This document shows positions 1 through 7,357 of a DNA stretch of 64,000 bases, piece by piece; within the stretch, counting starts at the first letter, position 1; each line of letters starts with the position of its first letter. Origin of the DNA: Allobranchiibius sp. CTAmp26 (lineage in GTDB: Bacteria > Actinomycetota > Actinomycetes > Actinomycetales > Dermatophilaceae); assembly GCF_017565405.1 (NCBI RefSeq), contig NZ_JAGEKR010000015.1:152502-216501 (forward strand), read 5' to 3'. The notes beneath the pieces are model-generated. The model did not search any database. It was not told the DNA's origin and worked only from the letters and a program-made list of their open reading frames with translations. A program made the translations under genes and the position numbers.

Positions 1-1467
1 GTCGGGGTCCCCGGCGCCGACATCGCGACCGGTGTGGCACTCGTCGGCGTGCTGGGCTGCTCCATCGCCTCGCTCGTCGTGCTGATCCTCAGGATGGTCC
101 ACGCCGACCAGCGGGGCCGTCGCCAACTGTTGCCGTTGTTCGCCGCCGGCGTGGTCGTCGTTGTCGCGTTTTCCATCGCGGGCCCGCTCGGAACTCCCGG
201 CGTCGTCCTCCAAGACGCGTGCTTCCTGCTGATCCCGGCCGCCGCGCTCCTGTCGGTGCTGCGACTGCGGCTGTACGACATCGAGCTGGCGATCGGACGC
301 AGCGTCACCTGGGCCGCGTTGTCCGGCGTGCTGATCGGGGTCTACGTGCTCGTGGTCCAGGTGGCCTCGACCTGGCTCCATGTCCACGGCCGGCTCGGGT
401 CTGTCATCGCGACCGCCGTCATCGCTCTCGCATTCGGACCCGTCCGCGGCCTGTTGCAGCGGTGGATCGGGCACTGGCTCTACGGCGACCGAGGCGACCC
501 CTACGCGGCGCTCGCGCACACGACGCAGGTGCTCTCGGGCGGCGCGGACCCGCTCGGTGCGCTCGAACGGGCCGCCGAGGATCTCGCCTACCGACTGCGC
601 AGCCCCGGGGTGCGAATCCTGCGCAACGGCGTGCTGCTCGTCGGTCGCGCCGACGGGCGCGCGGCGATCGCAGTCCCTCTGCGGTCCGGAGCCGTGGAGG
701 TCGGACGGCTGGAGATCAGCCCGCGCGCGCCCGGGGAGACGTTCTCGCGCGCCGACGAACGACTTATCCTCGACCTGTGCGCGCCCCTGGCCAACGCCGT
801 CGCCGCCGTCGGTCTCACCGACGAGTTGTCGACTTCGCGCGAACGCCTCGCGGTCGCCCGCGAGGCCGAGCGCCGGCGGGTGCGGGGCGAGTTGCACGAC
901 GACGTGGGCCCGTCCCTGGCCGCGGCCGCGCTGCAGGCGCAGACCGCGCGACGCCGCCTGCAGCGCGACGACACGGCAGGCGTGGACGACGCGCTGACGG
1001 TCCTGAGCACCACCATCGCGCACGCCGCGAGCGACCTGCGCAGCGTTATCGACGCGCTCGGTCCCCGGGCCCTGGAGGATGTCGGCCTCGCCGACGCGGT
1101 GCGGTCGCTGGCCTGCTGCGACGGGGCACCGAGGGTCGTCGTGGACGTCGAGGACTTCGATCCGGTCCTGCCGGTCTTCGAGGTGGTGGCCTACCGCGTG
1201 ATCAGCGAGGCCCTCACCAACGCCCACCGCCACGCGCAGGCCAGCGCCATCAATGTGCGGCTGCGGGTCGAGCAGAGCCTGCTCGACCTCGCGGTCTGCG
1301 ACGACGGCATCGGGGGTGCGGCCAGCCGACCGGGAGGCCTCGGCATCCATTCGATGCAGGCGAGGATCGAGGAACTCGGCGGCAACTTCAGCCTCGAATC
1401 GACCGCAGGTCTCGGGACGGCCGTGCGAGCGCGCCTGCCCATCGCGGCGGCGGAGGTCTCCCGATGA
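1..1467 (+). CDS. Two-component sensor histidine kinase, NarL/LiaS type (5' end cut by window)
   Basis: The reading frame is open from base 1, so the true start lies upstream; the first in-window start is a GTG at 34. The visible N-terminal third is hydrophobic with about five membrane segments. A GAF-like linker follows, then a HisKA_3 dimerisation/phosphoacceptor region with the H-box ELHDDVGPSLA, and a C-terminal HATPase with the N-box NAHRHA and G-box DDGIGG. By family knowledge it autophosphorylates on the H-box histidine and passes phosphate to its cognate regulator. Its TGA overlaps the ATG of the next gene (ATGA at 1464-1467), so kinase and regulator are translationally coupled. The signal sensed cannot be read from the sequence. 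Confidence 0.92.
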   Translation, partial: VGVPGADIATGVALVGVLGCSIASLVVLILRMVHADQRGRRQLLPLFAAGVVVVVAFSIAGPLGTPGVVLQDACFLLIPAAALLSVLRLRLYDIELAIGRSVTWAALSGVLIGVYVLVVQVASTWLHVHGRLGSVIATAVIALAFGPVRGLLQRWIGHWLYGDRGDPYAALAHTTQVLSGGADPLGALERAAEDLAYRLRSPGVRILRNGVLLVGRADGRAAIAVPLRSGAVEVGRLEISPRAPGETFSRADERLILDLCAPLANAVAAVGLTDELSTSRERLAVAREAERRRVRGELHDDVGPSLAAAALQAQTARRRLQRDDTAGVDDALTVLSTTIAHAASDLRSVIDALGPRALEDVGLADAVRSLACCDGAPRVVVDVEDFDPVLPVFEVVAYRVISEALTNAHRHAQASAINVRLRVEQSLLDLAVCDDGIGGAASRPGGLGIHSMQARIEELGGNFSLESTAGLGTAVRARLPIAAAEVSR

Positions 1468-2147
1468 CGGCGACCGCTCACGCCGACGCTCGCGCGTCCG
1501 TGGTCGTCGTCGACGACCACCCGGTGTTCCGGCACGGACTGGTGGCGTTGCTGGCCGAGGACGGTATCGACGTACTCGCGCAGGCCGGCACCGTGGCCGA
1601 CGCCCTGGCCTGCGTCGCGACGCATCGGCCCGACGTGGTCATCATGGATCTGCACCTTGCCGACGGCTCGGGGGTGGAGGCCACTCGCCGCATCACGGCC
1701 GAGTTCCCGACGGTCGCCCTGCTCATCCTGACGATGGACGGGACGGACGCCGCGACCATGGCTGCGCTGCGCGCCGGCGCCCGCGGCTACCTCCTGAAGG
1801 AGACGGCGGCCGAGTCCATCGCCAGCACCGTGTTCGCTCTGGCCCGCGGCGAGTTCGTGCTCGACAGGCACCTCGCCGACCGCATTCCCGGGATCCTCAG
1901 CCGACCAGGACAGGGTCCCGCGGTGGCCGGCTTTGACGGTCTCACTGCGCGCGATGTCGAGATTCTTCGCCTGGTCGCACAGGGCCTGAGCAACGCCGAA
2001 ATCGGCCGCCGGATCTTCCTGGCGGAGAAGACCATCCGCAACAACGTGAGCGGCCTGCTCGCCAAGACCGGCCTGCCCACCCGCCCGGCTTTGATCGCGT
2101 TCGCGCGCGACCACGACCTTGGTAAGAGCGCGACCGAACACCCGTAG
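1464..2147 (+). CDS. NarL/FixJ-family response regulator
   Basis: This is a 227-residue cytoplasmic regulator partnered with the overlapping kinase gene. The receiver domain occupies roughly residues 10-130, with acidic residues VVDDH, the phosphoacceptor Asp in VIMDLHLADGSG and the switch Lys in GYLLKETA. The C-terminal LuxR-type helix-turn-helix is seen as LTARDVEILRLVAQGLSNAEIGRRIFLAEKTIRNNVSGLLAKTG (about residues 157-200; recognition helix near AEKTIRNNV). The start is fixed by the ATGA overlap with the kinase stop. It converges on the tad operon with only 25 bases between stop codons. The target genes are unknown. Confidence 0.93.
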   Translation: MTATAHADARASVVVVDDHPVFRHGLVALLAEDGIDVLAQAGTVADALACVATHRPDVVIMDLHLADGSGVEATRRITAEFPTVALLILTMDGTDAATMAALRAGARGYLLKETAAESIASTVFALARGEFVLDRHLADRIPGILSRPGQGPAVAGFDGLTARDVEILRLVAQGLSNAEIGRRIFLAEKTIRNNVSGLLAKTGLPTRPALIAFARDHDLGKSATEHP

Positions 2148-2172
2148 CGGACGGCCAGCTGGTCCCCGCCGA

Positions 2173-2658
2173 TCAGGGGTCGACGTCCGAGCGGGCCTTG
2201 GCCTGCACGGTGATCGTCACGTCGCCGCCGACGGCCTTGAGCAACCCACCGAAGAGCGGCGGGTGCACGGTGCCGCTCACCCTGACCACAGCGGTCCGCC
2301 CGTCCGGCGAGCCCGTGCCGTCGACGACCGCCCAGCCGGCCACGTGAGCAGGCAGCTCCTGCGCGGCGAGCTCGCGCCGAGCGTCCACCTCCACCGAATC
2401 GCTCGACAGGGCAACGGTGCTGCCGACTCCGCCGCGGTAGATCGCACCCTTGTCGGCAGCATCCGCCGCATCGAGCGCCGCGGCGTCGGCCGCGTCGAGC
2501 ATGTGCACCCTCGCCAGCTGGATGCTCGTGACGTCGGCCCCGCCCATGATGAGCAGTCCGAGCAGCGCGAAGAGACCCGCGCACAGGATGATGATCCGTC
2601 CCCGGTCGGCGCGGTCCTCCCCCAGCCGACGGCGCAGCGCGTCAACCATCCGAGTCAC
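2173..2658 (-). CDS. TadG-like pilus-assembly protein
   Basis: This is the last gene of the flp-tadE-tadE-tadG segment of a Tad (tight adherence) pilus locus. The 161-residue product has a short basic N-terminus (RRRLGEDRADRGR), one hydrophobic helix (IIILCAGLFALLGLLIMGG) and an extracytoplasmic remainder. This is the layout of the Flp pilus TadE/G-like family, which are minor pilins or pseudopilins. The GTG start at 2658 forms a GTGA overlap with the stop of the preceding tadE-like gene; an ATG three codons in (2649) is the alternative. The family assignment rests on architecture, position and the helix with its ADV/ARV.MLDAADAAALDAA pattern, which is typical of TadG N-terminal regions. Confidence 0.8.
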   Translation of the reverse strand: MTRMVDALRRRLGEDRADRGRIIILCAGLFALLGLLIMGGADVTSIQLARVHMLDAADAAALDAADAADKGAIYRGGVGSTVALSSDSVEVDARRELAAQELPAHVAGWAVVDGTGSPDGRTAVVRVSGTVHPPLFGGLLKAVGGDVTITVQAKARSDVDP

Positions 2659-3125
2659 CGCGCAACCCCTTGCGCACCGAATCGGTCGACGGGCTCGACG
2701 TGTCGGGCATGCAGGTGCACGGTGCTCGGTACCGCCGACCGCAGGAAGTCGGGGATGAAAGGGAGGTCGACACCCAGATCGGCGGACGCCCCGACCGTCG
2801 CTCCGCGCGTCAGGCATGGTTGTGCTGAACACGTCAGCGAGATGTCCCCGCGGTCGGTGAATCCTTGATCGGCGAACGCGAGTCGGGCTGCCGCACGGGC
2901 GCGGCCCATCCCGGCGCCGTCCGAGGAGGCGGTGACGTAGGCGCGGGTCGACTCGCGGGCGGCCTGCGTGACGGCGTACGCGCCCGCCTGCAGTCGAGCG
3001 AGCGCGATGACCAGGTAGAAGACCGGCATCGTGATCAGGATCCCGACCACCACGAACTCGATCACCGCGCTGCCCCGATCTGCCCGACCGAGACGTGCCC
3101 GCAAGCGGGCCGCGCACCGCATCAC
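2655..3125 (-). CDS. tadE: TadE-like pseudopilin (second copy)
   Basis: The 156-residue protein begins with a basic stretch, then DRGSAVIEFVVVG, the characteristic TadE processing region with glycine and glutamate at the start of a long hydrophobic helix (about residues 17-45). TadE proteins are minor pilins cleaved by the TadV prepilin peptidase and inserted in the cytoplasmic membrane. The start GTG at 3125 overlaps the stop of the upstream TadE gene (GTGA), and its own stop overlaps the next start, so the four pilin-like genes form a tightly coupled operon. No prepilin peptidase gene is in the window. Confidence 0.88.
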   Translation of the reverse strand: MMRCAARLRARLGRADRGSAVIEFVVVGILITMPVFYLVIALARLQAGAYAVTQAARESTRAYVTASSDGAGMGRARAAARLAFADQGFTDRGDISLTCSAQPCLTRGATVGASADLGVDLPFIPDFLRSAVPSTVHLHARHVEPVDRFGAQGVAR

Positions 3126-3535
3126 TGCCGCTCCTCGTACGCGTGCGCACTCACGTCCAGGCTCTGCGACGGGCCGAACGGGCCGACCACGGGCAACGGC
3201 GCCCGCACCCGTACGACGACCACCGTGACCCCGGCGCGTTGCTCCACCGACGCCGTCACATGCCGCGCGTACCGGGAGGACACCGATGACCCGATCAGAT
3301 CCCTGGCCCGTTGGGCACCCGCCCCCGGTGACTCGTCGGCGCGTGCGCCGTACCGGGCTCCTTCAGCCGCGTCGGCGATCAGGGTGTTGCGTACGAAGAG
3401 CGAGAACCCCACCTGGAAGGCAGCGAGGAAGAGCAGCACGACCAGCGACCCGACCATCGCGAACTCGGCCACCGCCGATCCCCGGTCGGTGCCCGGTGAG
3501 CGAAACCGGTCGCGGACGGCCGCGACCGCGGTCAT
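3122..3535 (-). CDS. tadE: TadE-like pseudopilin (first copy)
   Basis: The chosen start (ATG at 3535) overlaps the stop of the flp-like gene by one base (TGATG) and gives 137 residues. The N-terminus carries TDRGSAVAEFAMVGSLVVLLFLAAF, the TadE motif (G-S-A-x-x-E) followed by a single membrane helix. The rest is predicted to lie outside the membrane. An upstream in-frame extension to 3646 exists but overlaps most of the flp-like gene and looks spurious. It is likely a minor pilin of the Tad apparatus whose cytoplasmic motor and platform genes lie 11 kb away on the far side of the integrated element. Confidence 0.88.
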   Translation of the reverse strand: MTAVAAVRDRFRSPGTDRGSAVAEFAMVGSLVVLLFLAAFQVGFSLFVRNTLIADAAEGARYGARADESPGAGAQRARDLIGSSVSSRYARHVTASVEQRAGVTVVVVRVRAPLPVVGPFGPSQSLDVSAHAYEERQ

Positions 3536-3744
3536 CAGCCCTTGACGGAGTTGATGGCGTTGCCGAAGAGGGAGGTCAGCTGCGGCTGCGCGAACTTCCA
3601 CAGTGCCGTCACCAGCCCGGCCGTCATCAGCGTGATGAGCACCCACCCGGGCACGTCACCGCGTTCGCGTTCATCGGCCATCCGGGAGGGCGCCTCGATC
3701 AGGCGACGGGTGAGCCGGTCGGACATCCTGGACAGTGATTTCAT
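3535..3744 (-). CDS. Flp-like small pilin (DUF4244-type)
   Basis: This is a 69-residue protein with a charged N-terminus (RMADERERGDVPGW) and one hydrophobic helix (VLITLMTAGLVTALW), the form of the small actinobacterial pilin placed first in flp-tadE-tadG operons. The ATG at 3744 is preferred because AAAGGG stands six bases upstream; an in-frame ATG at 3759 lacks a ribosome site. The stop codon of the original tadC lies 30 bases upstream (3775-3777), so in the uninterrupted locus flp directly followed tadC. Its transcription now has to come from the element's left end or from an unrecognised local promoter. Confidence 0.8.
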   Translation of the reverse strand: MKSLSRMSDRLTRRLIEAPSRMADERERGDVPGWVLITLMTAGLVTALWKFAQPQLTSLFGNAINSVKG

Positions 3745-3774
3745 GGCGTTCCCTTTCATCGGTGACGTGCGTTT

Positions 3775-3813
3775 TCAGAGATTGAGGCTGCTGAGGCCGG
3801 GATAGATGGCGAA
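3775..3813 (-). pseudogene. tadC: Severed 3' end of tadC (last 12 codons plus stop)
   Basis: Read on the minus strand from the element boundary, these bases encode FAIYPGLSSLNL and a TGA stop, the usual kind of hydrophobic YPG-containing tail of TadC proteins. It has no start codon of its own. The rest of tadC ends at the other side of the element (14688) in frame with this fragment: ...VLPVTVA joined to FAIYPG gives an uninterrupted TadC tail. This fixes the original gene order tadC-flp and the insertion point of the element. Confidence 0.88.
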
Positions 3814-3836
3814 TGCATAGGTATAATTAGAGGCAT
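3799..3836. other. Left attachment site (attL/attR half with AA core)
   Basis: The core is AA at 3812-3813. To the left lies host tadC sequence; to the right, element sequence of 16 bases followed by the arm GAGGCAT (3830-3836), which runs into the integrase start codon. The partner arm ATGCCTC sits exactly 16 bases on the far side of the core at the other end (14664-14670). In the excised circle the two arms form a symmetric inverted repeat around the AA, the architecture of serine-integrase attP sites. Confidence 0.8.
3822..3827 (+). promoter_or_regulatory. -10 box of the integrase gene (TATAAT), separated from its -35 by integration
   Basis: An exact TATAAT stands seven bases before the integrase ATG, so the transcript would be leaderless or nearly so. 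In the integrated state no -35-like hexamer lies 16-18 bases upstream, because host sequence is there. At the element's other end TTGATT (14675-14680) would sit 16 bases upstream of this box once the ends are joined. A promoter assembled only in the circle is therefore inferred. Confidence 0.62.
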
Positions 3837-5340
3837 GACCTCAGCTATGTACCTCCGCCACAGCAGCGCCGACAAGGGCGACAGCATCGCCGGACAGCGA
3901 GCACTGTGCCGAGAGTGGTTGGAGCACAACGGTATTGAGGACGCTGCCGAGTACAGCGAGGACGCTACGAGCGCCTACAAGAAACGCATGCTCGACCGTC
4001 CGCAGTGGTCCGAACTGGAGGCAGCTATCCGCACCGGGCAGGTGACTCATGTCGTCGCAAGGCACATCGACAGGCTGACGCGCTCCATGACCGACCTAGA
4101 GCACCTGGTGCAGCTCGTGGAGGCGACAGGCGTCCGGTTGTCCACGGTGTGGAGCAGCGACCTTGACCTCAACTCACCAGCGGGTCGGCAGACAGCGCGC
4201 ATCCTGGCATCGGTGGCACAAGGTGAGAGCGAGACAAAGAGTCAGCGCATCTTGGCATCAAAGGAACGTGCGCGCGCCGCCGGCCGCGCTAGTGGTGGAC
4301 CTCGCCCGTTCGGCTACACAAGTGCGTCAGGTGACCTAGTAGACGCTGAGGCGGTACTTGTCCGTCAGGGACTACAGGATGCCCTTGACGGGCTCTCAGC
4401 GCACTCCATCGCCCGCAAGTGGGATGCCTCAGGCGTGCCGTCCGCCCGTGGCGGTCAGTGGCACGTCAAGACGGTCAAGGGCGTACTTACGCGATGGCGC
4501 AATGCTGGGCAGCTTGAGCACAAGGGCGAGCCGGTAGGTGAGGCGCTCTATCCAGCAATCACCGACCTTGAAACGGTGCAAGCTGTGCGCGCCGTGTTGC
4601 TGGACCCATCCCGCGTTAAAGGCGTCTTCGGTGCGGATGGCGGTCCGAAACCCACAACGCTCATGAGCGGGCTAGCACTCTGTGGAGCGTGCGGGTCGCC
4701 CATGAAGGCGCGTCGGATGGATGACGGCAAAGGTGCTCGTGTCGGGGCATACACATGCTCCGCGCGATCGTGCAATCTGACGATACGGCGTGAGTTGCTC
4801 GACTCTGAAGTGGCTAGAGCCATGACTCGGTTCTACATGGATGCCGACGTGAGCGACCTCGCACCGTCCGATGCCGACCGGGCGGAGTACGTACGTCTAC
4901 AAGGTGAGCGCGGCGAGCTAGAGACCGAGCGCGCGGGCATCATCGCCATGATGAAATCCGGCTCTCTCAGGGCGGCTGAGGCTGCCGACGTGCTGGGAGG
5001 CATCGAGGACCGACACAGCGCCGTAGAAGCCGTTACGGAGGCTCTGTCACGACGGTTTGCTCTGGCTGCATCGATGGCTGCACCGATCAGCGAGACAGGA
5101 CGTGTGGACCTCGATGCAGCGACCGCGATCCGGACCCGATTCGATGCCCAACACTTAGACCTGAGGCGTCGCCAGGTGCAGCAGGTGTGGATCGTGACGG
5201 TGCGGTCACGGCACTACGCATCGGGCTATGGACTGGGAGAAAAGTTCAAGCAGCAAGCGCGACTCAAATTCGATTGTCTGCCTCGACCGGCAATGTCTTT
5301 CGACAACCTGACGGAGCTAACGACGGTTGAGTATGACTGA
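3835..5340 (+). CDS. int: Large serine recombinase (phage-type integrase)
   Basis: This 501-residue protein catalyses site-specific recombination between attP and attB through a serine nucleophile. The N-terminal resolvase domain starts MYLRHSSADKGDSIAGQ; Ser10 in the YLRHS motif is the likely catalytic residue, with Arg in ARHIDRLTRS. A recombinase domain follows. A zinc ribbon lies around residues 283-312 (CGACG and CSARSC pairs), and a helical coiled-coil-like region spans about 350-400 (LQGERGELETERAG). The gene is the leftmost of the element and its ATG is part of the attachment-site arm. There is no Shine-Dalgarno, which fits a leaderless transcript from the TATAAT at 3822. No recombination directionality factor is recognisable, so what drives excision is unknown. 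Confidence 0.95.
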   Translation: MTSAMYLRHSSADKGDSIAGQRALCREWLEHNGIEDAAEYSEDATSAYKKRMLDRPQWSELEAAIRTGQVTHVVARHIDRLTRSMTDLEHLVQLVEATGVRLSTVWSSDLDLNSPAGRQTARILASVAQGESETKSQRILASKERARAAGRASGGPRPFGYTSASGDLVDAEAVLVRQGLQDALDGLSAHSIARKWDASGVPSARGGQWHVKTVKGVLTRWRNAGQLEHKGEPVGEALYPAITDLETVQAVRAVLLDPSRVKGVFGADGGPKPTTLMSGLALCGACGSPMKARRMDDGKGARVGAYTCSARSCNLTIRRELLDSEVARAMTRFYMDADVSDLAPSDADRAEYVRLQGERGELETERAGIIAMMKSGSLRAAEAADVLGGIEDRHSAVEAVTEALSRRFALAASMAAPISETGRVDLDAATAIRTRFDAQHLDLRRRQVQQVWIVTVRSRHYASGYGLGEKFKQQARLKFDCLPRPAMSFDNLTELTTVEYD

Positions 5341-5404
5341 GTGACAGAACTGGTGCCCGACTAGGCATACAAAGAGTATTATGGACGATGCTGTTATAGA
5401 CAGC

Positions 5405-5446
5405 AGAACACCCCGCCCATCTTTGGCAGACCAGGCAGGGTGTTCT
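5405..5446 (+). terminator. Hairpin terminator after the integrase gene
   Basis: AGAACACCC (5405-5413) pairs perfectly with GGGTGTTCT (5438-5446) and is followed by TAAAAT. It lies 64 bases after the integrase stop and 26 before the next start. The downstream U-run is short, so efficiency is uncertain. It separates integrase transcription from the Rep-like gene. Confidence 0.6.
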
Positions 5447-5471
5447 TAAAATCGCTCCTCGAAAGTTTACC

Positions 5472-6170
5472 ATGGTACAACCCAAAGTACAATCGACACC
5501 GGGTAAGCATCGCTGTACTTATCTATGCCTCCATAACTCCGACCCCTCTCACTACGATGAGCAACTTGTAAAGAGTAGTAGGAAGAGTCACACAGTTGAG
5601 TCGTACACAAGACTTGTAGAGACGTACGACGAAGTAGCGACGTTGGACTACAAGGTGTGTGCAAGACTCCACGCTCTCAACTACTGCTCATCACTACGGT
5701 GTATCGAGCATGGCGGCTATAACGTCAGACGTAGGCAGCGTGGTCTAGTCCTCAGCGCGCAGCGCTCGCACTACGTGTACGCCTATACGGAGCACGTAGC
5801 TACCTCTGTCGAGTCCTATGACCGTAGAGCCGTGCACGCGTCGTTCAGTCGGCAGTTGGCGTCATGGCGCAAGGCGAAGGAGCGTCACGCACTCCTCGCC
5901 TGGGTACCTGAGATTTCTCCCCTCACCAACACTGTGCATGTCCATGCAATTATCCGCACATCGCATGCACTCAACGTAGATGCGTTCGATGCGGATGTCC
6001 GCCTTCTAGGGTCCGCTGACGAGGTGGGCGCGTGGTGCACCTACATCCTCAAAGACCTCAGCGACGTTGCAACGCGCATGGGCGCCCTCAGCCTTGGTGG
6101 CCTGGACACGATGCACAGTTTTTATGGTCCTGGTGGGCTCAATCAGATTTTGAAACACACAACTTCGTGA
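5472..6170 (+). CDS. Candidate HUH endonuclease / rolling-circle replication initiator
   Basis: I do not recognise a close family. The 232-residue protein has NTVHVHAII, an H-x-H motif between hydrophobic residues (His156, His158), and 33 residues later GAWCTYILKDL with Tyr191 and Lys194 in Y-x-x-K. This order and spacing match motifs 2 and 3 of single-tyrosine HUH Rep proteins, which nick DNA to start rolling-circle replication. The N-terminal half is basic and rich in Cys, His and Tyr. Codon use is AT-leaning even compared with the other element genes (many AGA, GTA and TAT codons), suggesting a separate origin. It stands alone between a terminator and the head-gene operon. It could instead be a relaxase-like or transposase-like nuclease; the function is inferred from motifs only. 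Confidence 0.55.
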   Translation: MVQPKVQSTPGKHRCTYLCLHNSDPSHYDEQLVKSSRKSHTVESYTRLVETYDEVATLDYKVCARLHALNYCSSLRCIEHGGYNVRRRQRGLVLSAQRSHYVYAYTEHVATSVESYDRRAVHASFSRQLASWRKAKERHALLAWVPEISPLTNTVHVHAIIRTSHALNVDAFDADVRLLGSADEVGAWCTYILKDLSDVATRMGALSLGGLDTMHSFYGPGGLNQILKHTTS

Positions 6171-6221
6171 CTACAAGCATCTAACTCATCCGACTGACCC
6201 GCCAGGGTCGAGTGCCAAGGT

Positions 6222-6233
6222 TCCGATACTTCT
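6222..6233 (+). promoter_or_regulatory. TCCGATACTT motif, copy 1 (likely -10 region of the neck-gene operon)
   Basis: TCCGATACTTCT ends three bases before the ATG at 6237. GATACT would be a serviceable -10 hexamer placing the transcription start at or next to the ATG, and no ribosome-binding site precedes that ATG. The same 10-mer recurs at 12541 and 13843. A short dyad GACCC-GCCA-GGGTC lies at 6196-6209. No -35 is visible, so an accessory activator or another sigma factor may be involved. Confidence 0.5.
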
Positions 6234-6236
6234 GGC

Positions 6237-6575
6237 ATGAACATCCGTAGTCATCTCACGCAGCGAGCCACCATCACCCGTGGCACGCTCGACTCTGCCA
6301 CGGGTCAGTTGAGTTGGTCAGAAGTTTATTCGAAAATTTCTTGCTTCGTGGCTCTCGAAAAGTTTGCCAGCGACGAGTCACAAGTTCGCGACGATACTGC
6401 GAAGCGGCGCGCCGTCCTCATCACCGGGCCGAGCACGGACATTCGTCCCGATGACCGCGTCGCCGTCGTGGGTATCCGCCCGTCGAGGTTCATCGTCCTT
6501 GCGGCTAGCGGGGTGCAGTTCGATTTCCGAGGCAGCGCCGACCATTACGAATTCCAACTCATCGAGGCACCATGA
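6237..6575 (+). CDS. Phage head closure / head-tail adaptor protein
   Basis: The 112-residue protein has the small beta-barrel pattern of SPP1 gp16 / HK97 gp7-type head closure proteins: an N-terminal LTQRATITRGTLDSATGQLSWSEV, then a region ending DDRVAVVGIRPSRFIVLA..FDFRGSADHYEFQLIE. Such proteins seal the portal-adaptor ring after DNA packaging and dock the tail. It starts an operon of overlapping genes (ATGA with the next gene at 6572). It lies far upstream of the portal and capsid genes, whereas in tailed phages it normally follows the connector gene. Confidence 0.72.
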   Translation: MNIRSHLTQRATITRGTLDSATGQLSWSEVYSKISCFVALEKFASDESQVRDDTAKRRAVLITGPSTDIRPDDRVAVVGIRPSRFIVLAASGVQFDFRGSADHYEFQLIEAP

Positions 6576-7066
6576 CCGATACAACCACGAGCACCACACC
6601 AATTTACGAAGCGCGCACCGCTGCCGATACCGCGTGCACACGTCTACGCGACCCGCTGAGCGCCGTAGGCATCAAGTTGTGGGTCAAGTACGCACCGTTC
6701 GACATCGCAGGCTCAGGGGATGCGTACGCGGTGTGCCTCGAAGCGTCCGATGGCTGGCAGCGCGATCAGTGGCACACCGGGGTACGTCACGCGATCCTCG
6801 TGATGAACTTCTACGCCGATCATCAACGTGACGCAGACCACCGACCTGTCGCCCTCAACGCGCACTCACGAGCACTCGCGATGTACGAGCGATGCGACAC
6901 CCTGCTGGATCTCCAAACCTCTGACACATGGACCGAGGTTGTCACATCACGACGTCAGGGTGAACCTCAGTTGTTCGACGTGCCGGACGGCGACGGTGCC
7001 GTGATGCTGTCCGCACGTTACGAACTGGCGTTGTTCAACTCCAATGGTTCAGATGTGGTGGTCTAA
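6572..7066 (+). CDS. Tail terminator-like / minor neck protein
   Basis: This 164-residue protein is coupled to the closure gene by an ATGA overlap. Its C-terminal half shows the pattern common in actinophage tail terminators: LDLQTSDTWTEVVTSRRQGEPQLFDVPDGDGAVMLSARYELAL, where a VV-x-S-R segment is followed by a strand ending in Y-x-L. Tail terminators cap the tail tube and join it to the head closure ring. If that reading is right, it is the only tail-related protein in the element and would be the docking surface for tails supplied by another phage. The assignment rests on pattern and position. Confidence 0.55.
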   Translation: MTDTTTSTTPIYEARTAADTACTRLRDPLSAVGIKLWVKYAPFDIAGSGDAYAVCLEASDGWQRDQWHTGVRHAILVMNFYADHQRDADHRPVALNAHSRALAMYERCDTLLDLQTSDTWTEVVTSRRQGEPQLFDVPDGDGAVMLSARYELALFNSNGSDVVV

Positions 7067-7357
7067 GTGTTGGGAGAATCGAAAAACACTCAGTCAGTTG
7101 AGAGTTGGCAACGCAATGTTGACCTGTCCCTCACGTGCTTCCGAGTGCTCGAAGCAACCATCCGCGATGACAGCGAGGCCATGATCACGACGCTCGCACC
7201 CGAGCACGACGGCGATCTTCGGATGATGGTGGCGTGGCTGGCCCTGCGGGTGAGCACCTACATCGAGGCAGAGGCGGGCAGCACAGATGCCGCTCTCGCA
7301 GCCGTTGAGGCCAGCAGACAGCGTGCACTGGAGCTACTCGTAGAAGGCCCGTCATGA
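7067..7357 (+). CDS. Small acidic helical protein of unknown function
   Basis: The GTG start follows immediately after the TAA of the tail-terminator-like gene, and the stop overlaps the HNH start (ATGA at 7354). The 96-residue product is predicted mostly helical (ESWQRNVDLSLTCFRVLEATIRDDSEAM; TDAALAAVEASRQRALELLVEG) and acidic, with no Cys-based motif. Its place between neck genes and HNH suggests a structural or assembly role, but nothing in the sequence proves this. Confidence 0.65.
   Translation: MLGESKNTQSVESWQRNVDLSLTCFRVLEATIRDDSEAMITTLAPEHDGDLRMMVAWLALRVSTYIEAEAGSTDAALAAVEASRQRALELLVEGPS

Noticed and set aside
3535..3646. Upstream extension of the first tadE gene to 3646
   Set aside because: It would overlap most of the flp-like gene and encodes non-conserved residues; the TGATG-coupled ATG at 3535 is the natural start.
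5405..5446. The hairpin after the integrase as a rolling-circle origin for the Rep candidate
   Set aside because: It ends in a terminator-like position without a recognisable nick sequence in its loop; left as terminator only.
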